Below, in pieces: positions 17,956 through 26,410 of a stretch of 61,193 nucleotides of DNA. The DNA is from Nitrososphaerota archaeon. Lineage in GTDB: Archaea; Thermoproteota; Nitrososphaeria; Nitrososphaerales; Nitrosopumilaceae. The position numbers and the translations under genes were made by a program. The stretch lies in contig JACQCT010000038.1 in assembly GCA_016201435.1 (NCBI GenBank), positions 1-61,193 of the forward strand, read 5' to 3'. Position 1 is the stretch's first letter. Every line of letters starts with the position of its first letter. The notes beneath the pieces are model-generated. The model was not told the DNA's origin. It saw only the letters and a program-made list of their open reading frames with translations, and ran no database searches.

Positions 17956-19445
17956 GCAAAGCCGTCTCCACTAATTATGGTTGATGTGTTCTGGATCAGT
18001 GTCTGCAATTGTACAGGTATGTAGATGCCAAAAATAACTACAAGTGAACACAATATTGCCATGGGGATTATGGCAAGTTTGCCCATGTCGGTCTTCTTCA
18101 TTTCTGTAGATGGATTTCCAAAAATCATTTTTATCAGATGCCTCAAAAAGACGGCAAATGTCACAACTAGAAACAAAATTACTAGTGATGTTGCAACAAA
18201 CTGTCCGCTCTTAAAACCTGAACTTAGAATCATAAATTCACTTAGGAAAATGTTGAACGGCGGCATACCTACAAGAGCCAGTCCTCCGATCAAAAACAAA
18301 ACACCTGTAACTGGCATCACCTTGATTATTCCTTTTATTTTTGACATGGCTTTCATTTCATATTTCTGGCTGACAGTTCCACTTGCAAAAAACATCAACG
18401 GTTTTACTATTGCATGATTGATGATCTGAAGTATTGCCCCGTAGATTCCAAGCAGGCCTCCAAAGCCAATGCCTAGCGATATCAAGCCCATATGCTCTAC
18501 ACTCGAAAAGGCAAGCAGTCTTTTCATGTCCTTTTGGAAGTACATTGATGCAGCTGCTATAGCAATAGAAACGACAGCCAGTATTATCAAAAGCTGATTT
18601 GAAAATTCCGGTCCTATGGAAACACTACTCACTATATGAAAACGAATTATTGCATAAAATGCACAATTCAAGAGTACTCCTGATAGTACTGCGCTCACAG
18701 GTGTTGGAGCTTCACTATGTGCATCAGGAAGCCAAGTGTGCATTGGAGCAAGGCCAGCTTTGGTTCCAAATCCTACTAGTATGAAAACAAAAGCAATCTT
18801 AACCAAATTAGGATCAAAAAGTTTTGAATTGTGAACCATTCCGGTCCAGTTCATTGCATCTTCAGTGGAACCAGCATTGATGTTTGCATAATAGAAAAAT
18901 ACTGTTCCAATAAGTGCAAAGGAAAGCCCCACTGTTGCAATTATCAAATATTTCCATGCAGCTTCTATTGCATTTTCCTTAAAGTAAAGCATTATCAGGA
19001 GAACTGATATCAGTGTGGTAGCTTCTACCGTCACCCACATTATTCCCAGGTTGTTTGCTATCGGGACTATTAGCATCGTTAGCAAAAATACGTTAAAGCC
19101 CTGATAGTATCTCACAATGTGTTTGTCATCTATAGTGCCATTGTCATACTGTCTGCCCATGTAGTTTTTTGAATACAGTGCAGCAACAAAACCTACAACT
19201 GAAATTGAGATTAGAATTACTGCACTCAGAGAATCAACATAGAATGTATTTCCAAACGCAGAGATGGATTTTTCAGTTATTATTCTTGATACCAAGAAAA
19301 ATACCTGAATCAGTATCAGAGATGAGGCACACATTGTTACGATTCCAATCGACCTTTTCTTTTTCAAAATTGTTACTAGCCCAGCTCCAACTATAGGCGG
19401 CAAAAGAAGGAACAGAATTGTTAGATTAGATATTAAATTATCCAT
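17952..19445 (-). CDS. Hyf-like complex: antiporter-like subunit (HyfF/NuoN type)
   Basis: 497 residues, about 14 membrane helices, Mrp/NuoLMN family. The conserved ion-channel block reads GFGTKAGLAPMHTWLPDAHS, followed by EAPTPVSAVLSG, and has the key Lys and His residues. A second Lys region is in HAIVKPLMFFASG. It would move protons or sodium across the membrane, coupled to redox chemistry in the peripheral arm. Its start meets the stop of HyfE at base 19445. Confidence 0.9.
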   Translation of the reverse strand: MDNLISNLTILFLLLPPIVGAGLVTILKKKRSIGIVTMCASSLILIQVFFLVSRIITEKSISAFGNTFYVDSLSAVILISISVVGFVAALYSKNYMGRQYDNGTIDDKHIVRYYQGFNVFLLTMLIVPIANNLGIMWVTVEATTLISVLLIMLYFKENAIEAAWKYLIIATVGLSFALIGTVFFYYANINAGSTEDAMNWTGMVHNSKLFDPNLVKIAFVFILVGFGTKAGLAPMHTWLPDAHSEAPTPVSAVLSGVLLNCAFYAIIRFHIVSSVSIGPEFSNQLLIILAVVSIAIAAASMYFQKDMKRLLAFSSVEHMGLISLGIGFGGLLGIYGAILQIINHAIVKPLMFFASGTVSQKYEMKAMSKIKGIIKVMPVTGVLFLIGGLALVGMPPFNIFLSEFMILSSGFKSGQFVATSLVILFLVVTFAVFLRHLIKMIFGNPSTEMKKTDMGKLAIIPMAILCSLVVIFGIYIPVQLQTLIQNTSTIISGDGFA

Positions 19446-20119
19446 CAGTCATCCCTCAAATTTTCTAGTTTTCCTACGTCCAGACTATCAAATGTACGGC
19501 TAATTCTGAAGAGCAGTATGGAAGAGATTACAATACCAACAAGAATGTCCAAGAATATTCCAACCTCTATTAGCAAAGATACGCCGTGCGTCAATGCTAA
19601 GGTAAAGAGAAATAATCCATTTTCTATGATCAAAAGCCCAACTACTTGGTTCAGTACGGTTCTTCTGTTTACAAGCACAAAGAGTCCGATGAAAAACTGG
19701 GCCATTGAAACAGGCAGATATACATTTACAATTTGATCAGACTTGAACGGAATTTGTTGAGTAAGAAAATAAGACAGGGCCACAAGTAATGCAGAAATTA
19801 TTACTGATGCACGAATACTAATGTAAGGATTGGTTTCTAGCTTGAATTCAATTTCAAGTTTTCTTGTGACGTACGTCAGAACTTTGGGAATGATGATTGA
19901 TTTTATTACCAGTGTCATACCAGCTGCAATGTAAATTTCCCAAATTCCTGTCACGTATCCTATGATGACAGTTATTCCTGAAAGAACGATTGATTGATAA
20001 CGATATGCGTTTAACCAATCCAGAAATCCTCGTCTTACGACAATTCCAAATGTAGATATCAACAATATGGCGCCAGAAATTGTCAAAATATCTAGTTGTA
20101 TAGTTTCCATAATGATCAA
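19445..20119 (-). CDS. Hyf-like complex: small membrane subunit (HyfE/NuoK-like)
   Basis: 224 residues with about six membrane helices, close to the length of HyfE. It includes NQVVGLLIIENGLFLFTLALTHG, which resembles the NuoK signature of a helix with buried Glu (IENGLF) in the half-channel. It overlaps HyfC by 4 bp. It would form part of the ion pathway between the antiporter-like subunits and the quinone/redox arm. Confidence 0.85.
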   Translation of the reverse strand: MIIMETIQLDILTISGAILLISTFGIVVRRGFLDWLNAYRYQSIVLSGITVIIGYVTGIWEIYIAAGMTLVIKSIIIPKVLTYVTRKLEIEFKLETNPYISIRASVIISALLVALSYFLTQQIPFKSDQIVNVYLPVSMAQFFIGLFVLVNRRTVLNQVVGLLIIENGLFLFTLALTHGVSLLIEVGIFLDILVGIVISSILLFRISRTFDSLDVGKLENLRDD

Positions 20120-21060
20120 TAAAGATAGCAGAACACTATGCCTATCATCGAACTTGCAACAGCTATGGCAATCAGGTCAGGTATTCTAAAGAGCCGCCAC
20201 TTTGCAACTGATGATTCTAGAAAAGCAACAAGAATTCCAAACAAGGAAATTTTTCCAACAAACAGCAGAAATCCTACTGCAAGGATTGGCAATAGAATAG
20301 ATGCCGAAATTCCCCATGGAACAAAGATGTTTACCATCAGTGTGAAAAGTATGATTTGTTTTATTGACTGCGACCATTCCATCAAAGCTAAACTTTTGCC
20401 GGAATATTCCAAGATCATTGCCTCATGAACCATGGTAAGTTCAAGATGGGTGGCAGGATTGTCAAATGGTAAGCGGCCTGTCTCGCCTAATATGATAATG
20501 AACATGCCTATTGCTGCAAAGATGATTTGCGGATGGGGTAGAAATGATGAATTTGAGGATGCGCTTATCAGCGTACTCAAATTCGTTCCACCATAGGTTA
20601 TGGCTACAACAAATATGCTCAAAAAAAGCGCAGGCTCTAAAAGAGCGGAGATCATCATCTCCCTACTGCTTCCAAGACCACCAAAGGAACTGGCTACATC
20701 TAATCCTGCTAGCATTGTAAAAAATCTGGCAAGCGCAAAAAGACCAATGACAAGAATAAGATCACCTATCAATCCAAATGGCGTATACACCAAAAACACT
20801 GGAATGAAAAATGCGGCAGTAGAGATTGCTACAAAGTTAACCCATGGACATGCTCTAAAAATCCAAGAGCTCTGTTCGGATACAACCTCGTCCTTTCGTA
20901 TCAATTTCAGTACGTCATAGTATGGCTGCAAAACACTGGAACCGATTCTTTTCTGTGTCCTTGCTTTTGTTTTTCGTATGATTCCAGTTAACAGAGGAGC
21001 AAGTGATAGCATGACCAACACTTGGATCAATCCAATTATGATCTCCTGTATGCTATGCAT
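20116..21060 (-). CDS. Hyf-like complex: membrane anchor subunit (HyfC/NuoH type)
   Basis: 314 residues, eight or so membrane helices, NuoH/HyfC family. Characteristic parts: RKTKARTQKRIGSSVLQPYYDVLKL (the loop facing the small subunit), ETGRLPFDNPATHLELTMVHE with the acidic residues of the E-channel, and EYSGKSLALMEW. It overlaps HyfB by 8 bp. It ties the soluble redox arm to the ion-pumping arm. Confidence 0.9.
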   Translation of the reverse strand: MHSIQEIIIGLIQVLVMLSLAPLLTGIIRKTKARTQKRIGSSVLQPYYDVLKLIRKDEVVSEQSSWIFRACPWVNFVAISTAAFFIPVFLVYTPFGLIGDLILVIGLFALARFFTMLAGLDVASSFGGLGSSREMMISALLEPALFLSIFVVAITYGGTNLSTLISASSNSSFLPHPQIIFAAIGMFIIILGETGRLPFDNPATHLELTMVHEAMILEYSGKSLALMEWSQSIKQIILFTLMVNIFVPWGISASILLPILAVGFLLFVGKISLFGILVAFLESSVAKWRLFRIPDLIAIAVASSMIGIVFCYLY

Positions 21061-23098
21061 TGCTCAACCTCACAAACAAAAGAAGCAGAACTATTGTTAT
21101 CATCATATAGAGCAAGTACGCGTTTATCTTTCCAGTTTGTAGTCTGCGTATCTTGTCAAAAAAGAAAACAAAGGAAGATACTATTGGCAAATAAAGCATA
21201 TCTTCAAAAATGTTTTTTGTCACAGTTTCAATTTTTATTGTCTTTAACATGTACGGATTTTTTTCTCCAAAAGATTCTTTCTCGGTTTTATTATGTGGTT
21301 TGAAAAAAACCTTGAAAACAGCACGTATTGGCTGGGAAAGAGATGTTGCGGTGTATTCCATTTTGGAATCAAGGCTGCCAAATCCACAATCCCAAGTTCC
21401 ATACGTGGTTTTTCTGGTATGACCACTCAATACCCGAATAAAGCCAAAAATTGCAATTGCAATTGATGATATTATTATTAGAACAACAGGCATGGAAAGA
21501 CTTGCAAAATTCATTCCAGAACTGTTCTGCACTGTCATAGCATCAAATGGACTGGATGGTTGGGAAGACAAATGAAACGCAGTAGATATCAGTGAAATTC
21601 CTAGAAATGGAATGACACCAAGCAATACACAAATGGCAGCAAGAATTGACATTCCTAAAATCATGCTGTACGGAACTTCTTTGATGTTCATAGCGTGTTT
21701 GCTTCTTGCTTTTGAAAGAAATGTCATGCCAAACAGTTTGACAAATGTTGCAGCAGCAATTCCTATTGTCAGTGCAAAAGGCAAGCTTGCAAATGCAATA
21801 GAGATTTGCAGTATGGTTGACGGAATCTGGTAACTAGACAGTAAAGATTGTAGTGTCAACCATTCGCTGATAAATCCATTAAATGGCGGCAGACCTGCAA
21901 TTGAAATTGCACCAATCAAAAACAACAAAGCAGTCCATGGCATTTGTTTTATCAGACCGCCCAAGTCTTCGACGTTCTTTGTTTTTGTTGCAGACACCAC
22001 AGAGCCTGCTCCCATAAAGAGCAAGCCCTTGAAGATGGCATGATTAATGGTATGATACATGCTTGCTACTAGTGCCAACACAGAAAGTGCTGTAAGATGG
22101 AACGATGCAAAAACAACGGACAGTCCAAGACCAATCAGTATTATTCCAATGTTTTCGATACTGTGAAATGCAAGAGCCCGCTTGATGTTGTGCTCTACAA
22201 CAGCATAAAGAACTCCTATCAGGGCTGATGCAGATCCGGCAGCAACCAAAAGCATTCCCCACCATGCAAAATCAGGCGACATGCCAAATCCGCTGAAATC
22301 AAATATTGTTCGTATCATTCCATATATGCCAATTTTTATCATTACTGCCGACATGAGAGCAGACACATTGCTTGGTGCAGATGGGTGAGCTTTAGGCAGC
22401 CAAATATGCAAAGGTATCATTCCTGCCTTTGTTCCAAACCCGATGAATGCAAAAACAAAAACAAGATTTTTTATCAATAAAGGAAAGGTTGCTGAGGAAT
22501 TACGAAATGAATCAAAACTAAAGCTTCCGGTCTGTATGTAGCCTAACAAAAATGAGGCAAAGATGAACGCAGTTCCAAAATGTGTCATTACAAGATAAGT
22601 AATTCCGGATTTCAGATTCTCCTCTTTGTTGTGATCATAGATAACCAGGAAGAATGATGTCAGGGACATCAACTCCCAAAACAGCAAAAAGAAAAAGGCG
22701 TTGTTTGATGTCACCACAAGAATCATAGAAAGTATGAATGTGTTGAAAAGGAAACCCAGTGCAGGTAATCTTTTTTCGACTTGATATTCCTTTGAATAAC
22801 CAATGGAGTACAATGATACCGCAAATGAAACTATTCCTATTATCAAAAGGAAAAATGCAGAGATACCATCAACAAAGATTTCAAGATTAAAGAAAGGAAT
22901 TACATTTTGAATTCCCCACGTAAATGGTTTGCCCATCATAACATCAATGGAAAACATGATTGCAAAAATTGAGCCAATCATGGATGGAACAAAAATTGCA
23001 TGTCGTGAAAATCTACTATTCCTTGATAATATGCCAAGCACCGCACCACCTAGGAACAGTAGAATTGTTATTTGAAATAAAACAAGATTACTAATCAT
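21053..23098 (-). CDS. Hyf-like complex: antiporter-like subunit (HyfB/NuoL type)
   Basis: 681 residues with about 16 helices. It has the conserved channel block GFGTKAGMIPLHIWLPKAHP followed by SAPSNVSALMS. The HyfB-specific C-terminal part is present (YGTWDCGFGSLDSKMEYTAT, then LQTGKINAYLLYMM), which separates it from NuoL. First gene of the six-gene minus-strand operon. No strong TATA box is evident just upstream. There are no hydrogenase maturation genes or formate dehydrogenase nearby. Confidence 0.9.
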   Translation of the reverse strand: MISNLVLFQITILLFLGGAVLGILSRNSRFSRHAIFVPSMIGSIFAIMFSIDVMMGKPFTWGIQNVIPFFNLEIFVDGISAFFLLIIGIVSFAVSLYSIGYSKEYQVEKRLPALGFLFNTFILSMILVVTSNNAFFFLLFWELMSLTSFFLVIYDHNKEENLKSGITYLVMTHFGTAFIFASFLLGYIQTGSFSFDSFRNSSATFPLLIKNLVFVFAFIGFGTKAGMIPLHIWLPKAHPSAPSNVSALMSAVMIKIGIYGMIRTIFDFSGFGMSPDFAWWGMLLVAAGSASALIGVLYAVVEHNIKRALAFHSIENIGIILIGLGLSVVFASFHLTALSVLALVASMYHTINHAIFKGLLFMGAGSVVSATKTKNVEDLGGLIKQMPWTALLFLIGAISIAGLPPFNGFISEWLTLQSLLSSYQIPSTILQISIAFASLPFALTIGIAAATFVKLFGMTFLSKARSKHAMNIKEVPYSMILGMSILAAICVLLGVIPFLGISLISTAFHLSSQPSSPFDAMTVQNSSGMNFASLSMPVVLIIISSIAIAIFGFIRVLSGHTRKTTYGTWDCGFGSLDSKMEYTATSLSQPIRAVFKVFFKPHNKTEKESFGEKNPYMLKTIKIETVTKNIFEDMLYLPIVSSFVFFFDKIRRLQTGKINAYLLYMMITIVLLLLFVRLSNA

Positions 23099-23228
23099 TA
23101 TTGTCAGCCAGTGTAGCCCTTGACATTATGGAAAGAATTTTTCATAGATTGGGTCTTTGAAGCCAAATCCATACGTTATGAATTTAATTGTTTACGAAAA
23201 AAAGATATATGTGTATATGTGTATATGT

Positions 23229-23501
23229 ATGCCAATGCAGGATTATAACAATACAGTTCAATTGCTTGCACAAAAGCCAGAATACCTCAAGACGCTTCAG
23301 TTGGCCGTACAAAAAGAAGAGGAAAACCTGTCCAACAAACAATACCTAGGTTGGCAGTGGTTTGACGTGGAGACTCATCCTGCAAAACTCATGAAGCTTA
23401 TTACAAGCAGCATTGTCAAAGTGAACTTCAAATCAAACAGTTCGACAAATTATCTTCTTAAGAACAGGGAATCGGTCAAGCGGGCTATCAAGCGATCATA
23501 G
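23229..23501 (+). CDS. Small protein, possible winged-helix fragment
   Basis: I prefer ATG 23229 (MPMQDYNNTVQLLAQ): AAGATATATGTG at about 23199-23210 is a TATA-like element 26 nt upstream, and the 24 codons before it are low-complexity (YVYMCICM). The 90-residue protein has a helical first half and a C-terminal LITSSIVKVNFKSNSSTNY that looks like the wing of a winged helix (a strand, then Tyr, then RESVKRAI). It could be the N-terminal piece of a longer protein. No family named. Confidence 0.5.
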   Translation: MPMQDYNNTVQLLAQKPEYLKTLQLAVQKEEENLSNKQYLGWQWFDVETHPAKLMKLITSSIVKVNFKSNSSTNYLLKNRESVKRAIKRS

Positions 23502-23573
23502 GGCGTGTTATACATCGAAATACACTTGCATTGTTTTAGTTACATTAGATGCTGTTACTGAAACATGTTTTAA

Positions 23574-23675
23574 AGAGAGGGTACTAAACTAAGTGAACAA
23601 AACACCTAGTGAGTCTAAAATAAAATCAAAATAGTAGCTGGGTCTTACCAGAACCGAACCTTTGGATTCAGACTT
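23574..23675 (+). repeat. Direct repeat, right of the Hyf-like operon (family A)
   Basis: AGGGTACTAAACTAAGTGAA, ACAAAACACCTAGTGAGTCT, TAGCTGGGTCTTACCAGAAC and TTTGGATTCAGA, in the same order and orientation as 15081-15255. The pair brackets the operon and the small gene at 23229. Confidence 0.75.
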
Positions 23676-23683
23676 GAAATTGT

Positions 23684-23730
23684 TTATTCAACTTTTTTCA
23701 TTCTATTAACAGCCAACAATCCTTGGAAGA
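23684..23730 (-). pseudogene. Remnant of a second hyfI-like 3' end
   Basis: Read on the minus strand this gives VFQGLLAVNRMKKVE and a stop. The intact gene at 15551 ends VLLQGLLLAVNRMKKVE. Only this 15-codon tail survives. It follows the right direct repeat just as the real hyfI end follows the left repeat. It marks a past duplication, insertion or deletion of this operon. Confidence 0.7.
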
Positions 23731-23751
23731 CACATCTTTTTTATGACAACA

Positions 23752-24237
23752 TTACCTACGACCAAGTCCTAGCAGGGATGTTGTCTCACCATCAGTATCT
23801 TGTATAACTGGATGACCAGATTCTTCTTTTGGGTCAAGTGAATAGATGGCTTTTGCTGTAAACATGAGAACATCAGGAGTTTTGTTCTGGCTCATTCTTT
23901 CAAATATCTTTGATGATGTCTTACCAGTGACTGAACGAGTAATTATGTCTGTAATTTTTAATTTCTGTTTTTCATCGGTTACAAAACTGACTTTGCCCTT
24001 TAGTTGGAATCCTTTCAATTCTTTTTTATCAAAGACTGTTACACTCACCCATGGAATTGTTTTAAAATTCGCTTGTGACTTGTGTTTGAAAAAATCAAGC
24101 CAGTAAATTGTATCTTTTGAATAATAAAATGATGTTCGTGGAGACAGGTTACATACACCATTTGCATCTACAGAGCCAACTACAATGAATTTTTGGGTAC
24201 GCAACATCTCTTGAACTGCGGTCGTTAATGTTACCAC
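23752..24237 (-). CDS. PPOX-family FMN-binding protein
   Basis: 161 residues from a GTG start, with CTTTAATAG about 27 nt upstream. Split-barrel pattern: FIVVGSVDANGVCNLSPRTSF, YWLDFFKHKSQANFK, VSVTVFD and LKGKVSFVTDE. It fits the pyridoxamine-5'-phosphate-oxidase-like flavoproteins. Substrate unknown; a role in redox detoxification is only a guess. It does not share the palindromic operator seen upstream of the next gene. Confidence 0.75.
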   Translation of the reverse strand: MVTLTTAVQEMLRTQKFIVVGSVDANGVCNLSPRTSFYYSKDTIYWLDFFKHKSQANFKTIPWVSVTVFDKKELKGFQLKGKVSFVTDEKQKLKITDIITRSVTGKTSSKIFERMSQNKTPDVLMFTAKAIYSLDPKEESGHPVIQDTDGETTSLLGLGRR

Positions 24238-24357
24238 AAAGAATCTATCTTCTTGTTACTATTAAAGGGAAAATATGATTATCTGAAATGGGAATATTAC
24301 GGACATTATGATCAAATAACTTTCAATTATAATCTAAAATGTGATTAGTAACAAACT

Positions 24358-24375
24358 ATTATCATCACTGATAAT
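24358..24375. promoter_or_regulatory. Palindromic operator ATTATCA-N4-TGATAAT (perfect)
   Basis: Both 7-bp arms are exact (ATTATCATCACTGATAAT). The centre is 51.5 bp before the TTG start of the cupredoxin gene, and the TATA-like TTATTATATACG lies about 9 bp after it. Confidence 0.75.
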
Positions 24376-24417
24376 TTATGATGTTATTATATACGCCCTA
24401 GACATTTTACAATTTCG

Positions 24418-25176
24418 TTGAAGACCTTTATTATAATGATTGGACTTTTTTTAGGCAGCATAGTTGTTTTTAGTACTGCATATGCATCATCATCACTATT
24501 AGAGATAAAGGGTACTGGTGGTGCTGTGATAAATGGACAGGATCCGAAACTATACACTACCACGTTTCGAATGATATTGGCAGATAAATCTACAATTCTA
24601 ATTGGCTCTGTAATGATGTGGGGAAATGATGCACATATTTATGCAAAATTCGTAACTGACAAATGGACATTTTCATATGCTAATGATGGTTCGTTCCACG
24701 GTGAAGGCCCAGTGCAAACACAGCAAGGAGAAATTTACAATGTTGTCTTGGATGGAGAAAGGGTATTTGCTACAAACTTTGGTTCTATGTGGAAGCTTAG
24801 TGCAACAATGCAAGAAAATGATAAAAATTTCATACTAAATTATCTTGTGACAGGAAAAGATCCATATCCAACAGTTAATGTTTCAACTACATCTAAAGTA
24901 TTGATTCCAAACGGAAACTCCGCTCTTGCAAATACTGGCTTTTTTATCCCATTAAACTTGGAAGCAATTAGGGGTACAACAGTAGTATGGCAAAATGAGG
25001 ATAACATAGGTCATACTATTCAAAGCCAAGACGACAAAGGCACCATCATTTCTTTGTTTAACAGTAACGTGCTAAAGACTGGTGATACTTTTAGCTATAA
25101 ATTTGATAAGCCTGGGGTGTATCATTATTTCTGTACAATACATCCTTGGAGAATCGGTATTGTTACAGTATCATAG
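24418..25176 (+). CDS. Exported cupredoxin (plastocyanin-like) protein
   Basis: 252 residues from a leaderless TTG. A signal peptide (residues 1-24, cut near AYA) is followed by an unassigned beta domain. A C-terminal cupredoxin domain holds the copper ligands GHT (His), then YHYFCTIHPW (Cys and His). The usual axial Met of the C..H..M loop is replaced: the sequence reads HPWRIG. A copper site without axial Met would have a shifted potential. It may carry electrons at the cell surface. Controlled by the palindrome at 24358. Confidence 0.85.
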   Translation: MKTFIIMIGLFLGSIVVFSTAYASSSLLEIKGTGGAVINGQDPKLYTTTFRMILADKSTILIGSVMMWGNDAHIYAKFVTDKWTFSYANDGSFHGEGPVQTQQGEIYNVVLDGERVFATNFGSMWKLSATMQENDKNFILNYLVTGKDPYPTVNVSTTSKVLIPNGNSALANTGFFIPLNLEAIRGTTVVWQNEDNIGHTIQSQDDKGTIISLFNSNVLKTGDTFSYKFDKPGVYHYFCTIHPWRIGIVTVS

Positions 25177-25210
25177 ATTTTTCTAAAAACTGATTTTTTA
25201 TGAAATTCTG

Positions 25211-25228
25211 ATTATCAATTTTGATAAT
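25211..25228. promoter_or_regulatory. Palindromic operator ATTATCA-N4-TGATAAT (perfect)
   Basis: Exact arms with spacer ATTT, centred 50.5 bp before the ATG at 25270. The TATA-like TTTAAATAATATA begins about 12 bp downstream. Confidence 0.75.
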
Positions 25229-25269
25229 TCGCTTTTCGCTTTAAATAATATAATTATGCCTAGAATATC

Positions 25270-25608
25270 ATGCCTCAAACAATCGAAACTCAGTATGATA
25301 ATTTTATTTCAGAGATAAGCAATGAATTACAAAAAGTTGATCCGCAGCTGGCAATGCAGGTGATGTACTATGAAAGACGATTTACTGATGTTGACCCTCG
25401 AGTAGATTTGCACATACACTACAAAGAAGAAGTGAACTTGGACAAAAAGAAAGACGAGCTTGACTCAAACTATGGATTTCTTATTGCCAAGGAGGGTAAA
25501 CACACTCTGATAGCTAACGGTTTGATGAATTTGAATAGGATCTACGAAATTTCAACAGACTATGACATAGAAGAAATTAGTGGATTTGCTTCCTGTGCAT
25601 CATACTAG
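25270..25608 (+). CDS. Hypothetical stress-island protein
   Basis: 112 residues, soluble, no Cys-pair or catalytic motif. A mixed alpha/beta pattern with RVDLHIHYKEEVNLDKKK and a CASY end. I do not recognise it. It follows the 25211 operator and is followed after 13 bp by another small gene, so they are likely one transcript. Confidence 0.6.
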   Translation: MPQTIETQYDNFISEISNELQKVDPQLAMQVMYYERRFTDVDPRVDLHIHYKEEVNLDKKKDELDSNYGFLIAKEGKHTLIANGLMNLNRIYEISTDYDIEEISGFASCASY

Positions 25609-25621
25609 TTCATGTTATAAA

Positions 25622-25810
25622 ATGGAAGAACCAAAATTGCCAAAATTTTCATGGGGTAAGACTTTCGAGTACAATTCTGGGCACAACAAGAACGAATGGG
25701 GAATACCTAATGAGGATGACAAAGAATCTAGTATAAAATTCGTTGTTGCATATACGATCAAGGGAGACTTGGCAAACGTAGATACTCGTGGGTTTTTAAC
25801 TTCTTATTGA
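25622..25810 (+). CDS. Small hypothetical protein
   Basis: 62 residues from ATG 25622 (MEEPKLPKFSWGKTFEYN). The longer frame from 25580 overlaps the previous gene and adds nothing recognisable. Rich in polar and aromatic residues, no membrane segment. Probably translated from the same transcript as 25270. Confidence 0.5.
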   Translation: MEEPKLPKFSWGKTFEYNSGHNKNEWGIPNEDDKESSIKFVVAYTIKGDLANVDTRGFLTSY

Positions 25811-25890
25811 CGAAAAAAAATTCCACTAAGATAATTAGCTAGTTTGGTATGTTCTCCCAAAAGAGAAAATGATTTCTTTGTATTTGTTCT

Positions 25891-26325
25891 CTAATTTTTC
25901 ATACGTAATAAAATCTGGTCACATAATTTGCTCATTTCTGAATCAGATCCGATACTACATAGTCTAGTTAGATCAGCTGTTGATACCATTCCTACCAATC
26001 TGTCCTTGTCCACCACAGGTACCCTGTGAATTTTTCTTATCTTCATAAGCTCAGCAAGCTCCCAAACAGTTTCATCAGGACTGATTACAATTAACGGGGA
26101 AGACATTGTTTCCTTTATTTTAGTAGATAGCGACTTTCCTTGTGCGACAATTTTTCTAACAAAATCTCTTTCTGTTAGGATTCCAACTACAGTATTTTTT
26201 TCAGTCACAATTATTGAGCCTATTTTTGCATCTTCCATCATTTTTGCAGCATCCTTTACAGTCATGGATGAGTCAATTGATAAAACAGGTTTTTTCATAA
26301 TGTCTTTTACAAAATTTCTGTCCAT
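25891..26325 (-). CDS. Two-CBS-domain protein
   Basis: 144 residues made of a CBS pair (Bateman module). The first domain starts VKDIMKKPVLSIDSSMTVKD and has GILTERDFV. The second has IKETMSSPLIVISPDETV and GMVSTADLT. Such modules bind adenine nucleotides and usually regulate a partner. No fused effector here. Its promoter carries the perfect palindrome at 26366, centred 49.5 bp before the start, with a TATA-like TTAAGTATAAG between. Confidence 0.9.
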   Translation of the reverse strand: MDRNFVKDIMKKPVLSIDSSMTVKDAAKMMEDAKIGSIIVTEKNTVVGILTERDFVRKIVAQGKSLSTKIKETMSSPLIVISPDETVWELAELMKIRKIHRVPVVDKDRLVGMVSTADLTRLCSIGSDSEMSKLCDQILLRMKN

Positions 26326-26365
26326 GCAAATTATTGTGGTCTTATACTTAAAAACTCAAAATTAG

Positions 26366-26383
26366 ATTATCAAGTGTGATAAT
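26366..26383. promoter_or_regulatory. Palindromic operator ATTATCA-N4-TGATAAT (perfect)
   Basis: Exact arms with spacer AGTG, upstream of the minus-strand CBS gene at 25891. The centre is 49.5 bp before its ATG. Confidence 0.75.
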
Positions 26384-26410
26384 TAAATGAGAGATTATCC
26401 TGATATGAAT

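Noticed and set aside
15551-23098. A functional group 4 NiFe hydrogenase or formate hydrogenlyase
   Set aside because: Both cysteine pairs that hold the NiFe centre are absent in the large subunit, and no maturation or formate dehydrogenase genes are in the window.
15551-23098. The standard respiratory complex I (nuo) operon
   Set aside because: Subunit order, the HyfB-type C-terminus, a HyfE-like subunit and the lack of separate NuoA, J, K, L, M fit the Hyf/Ehr layout instead.
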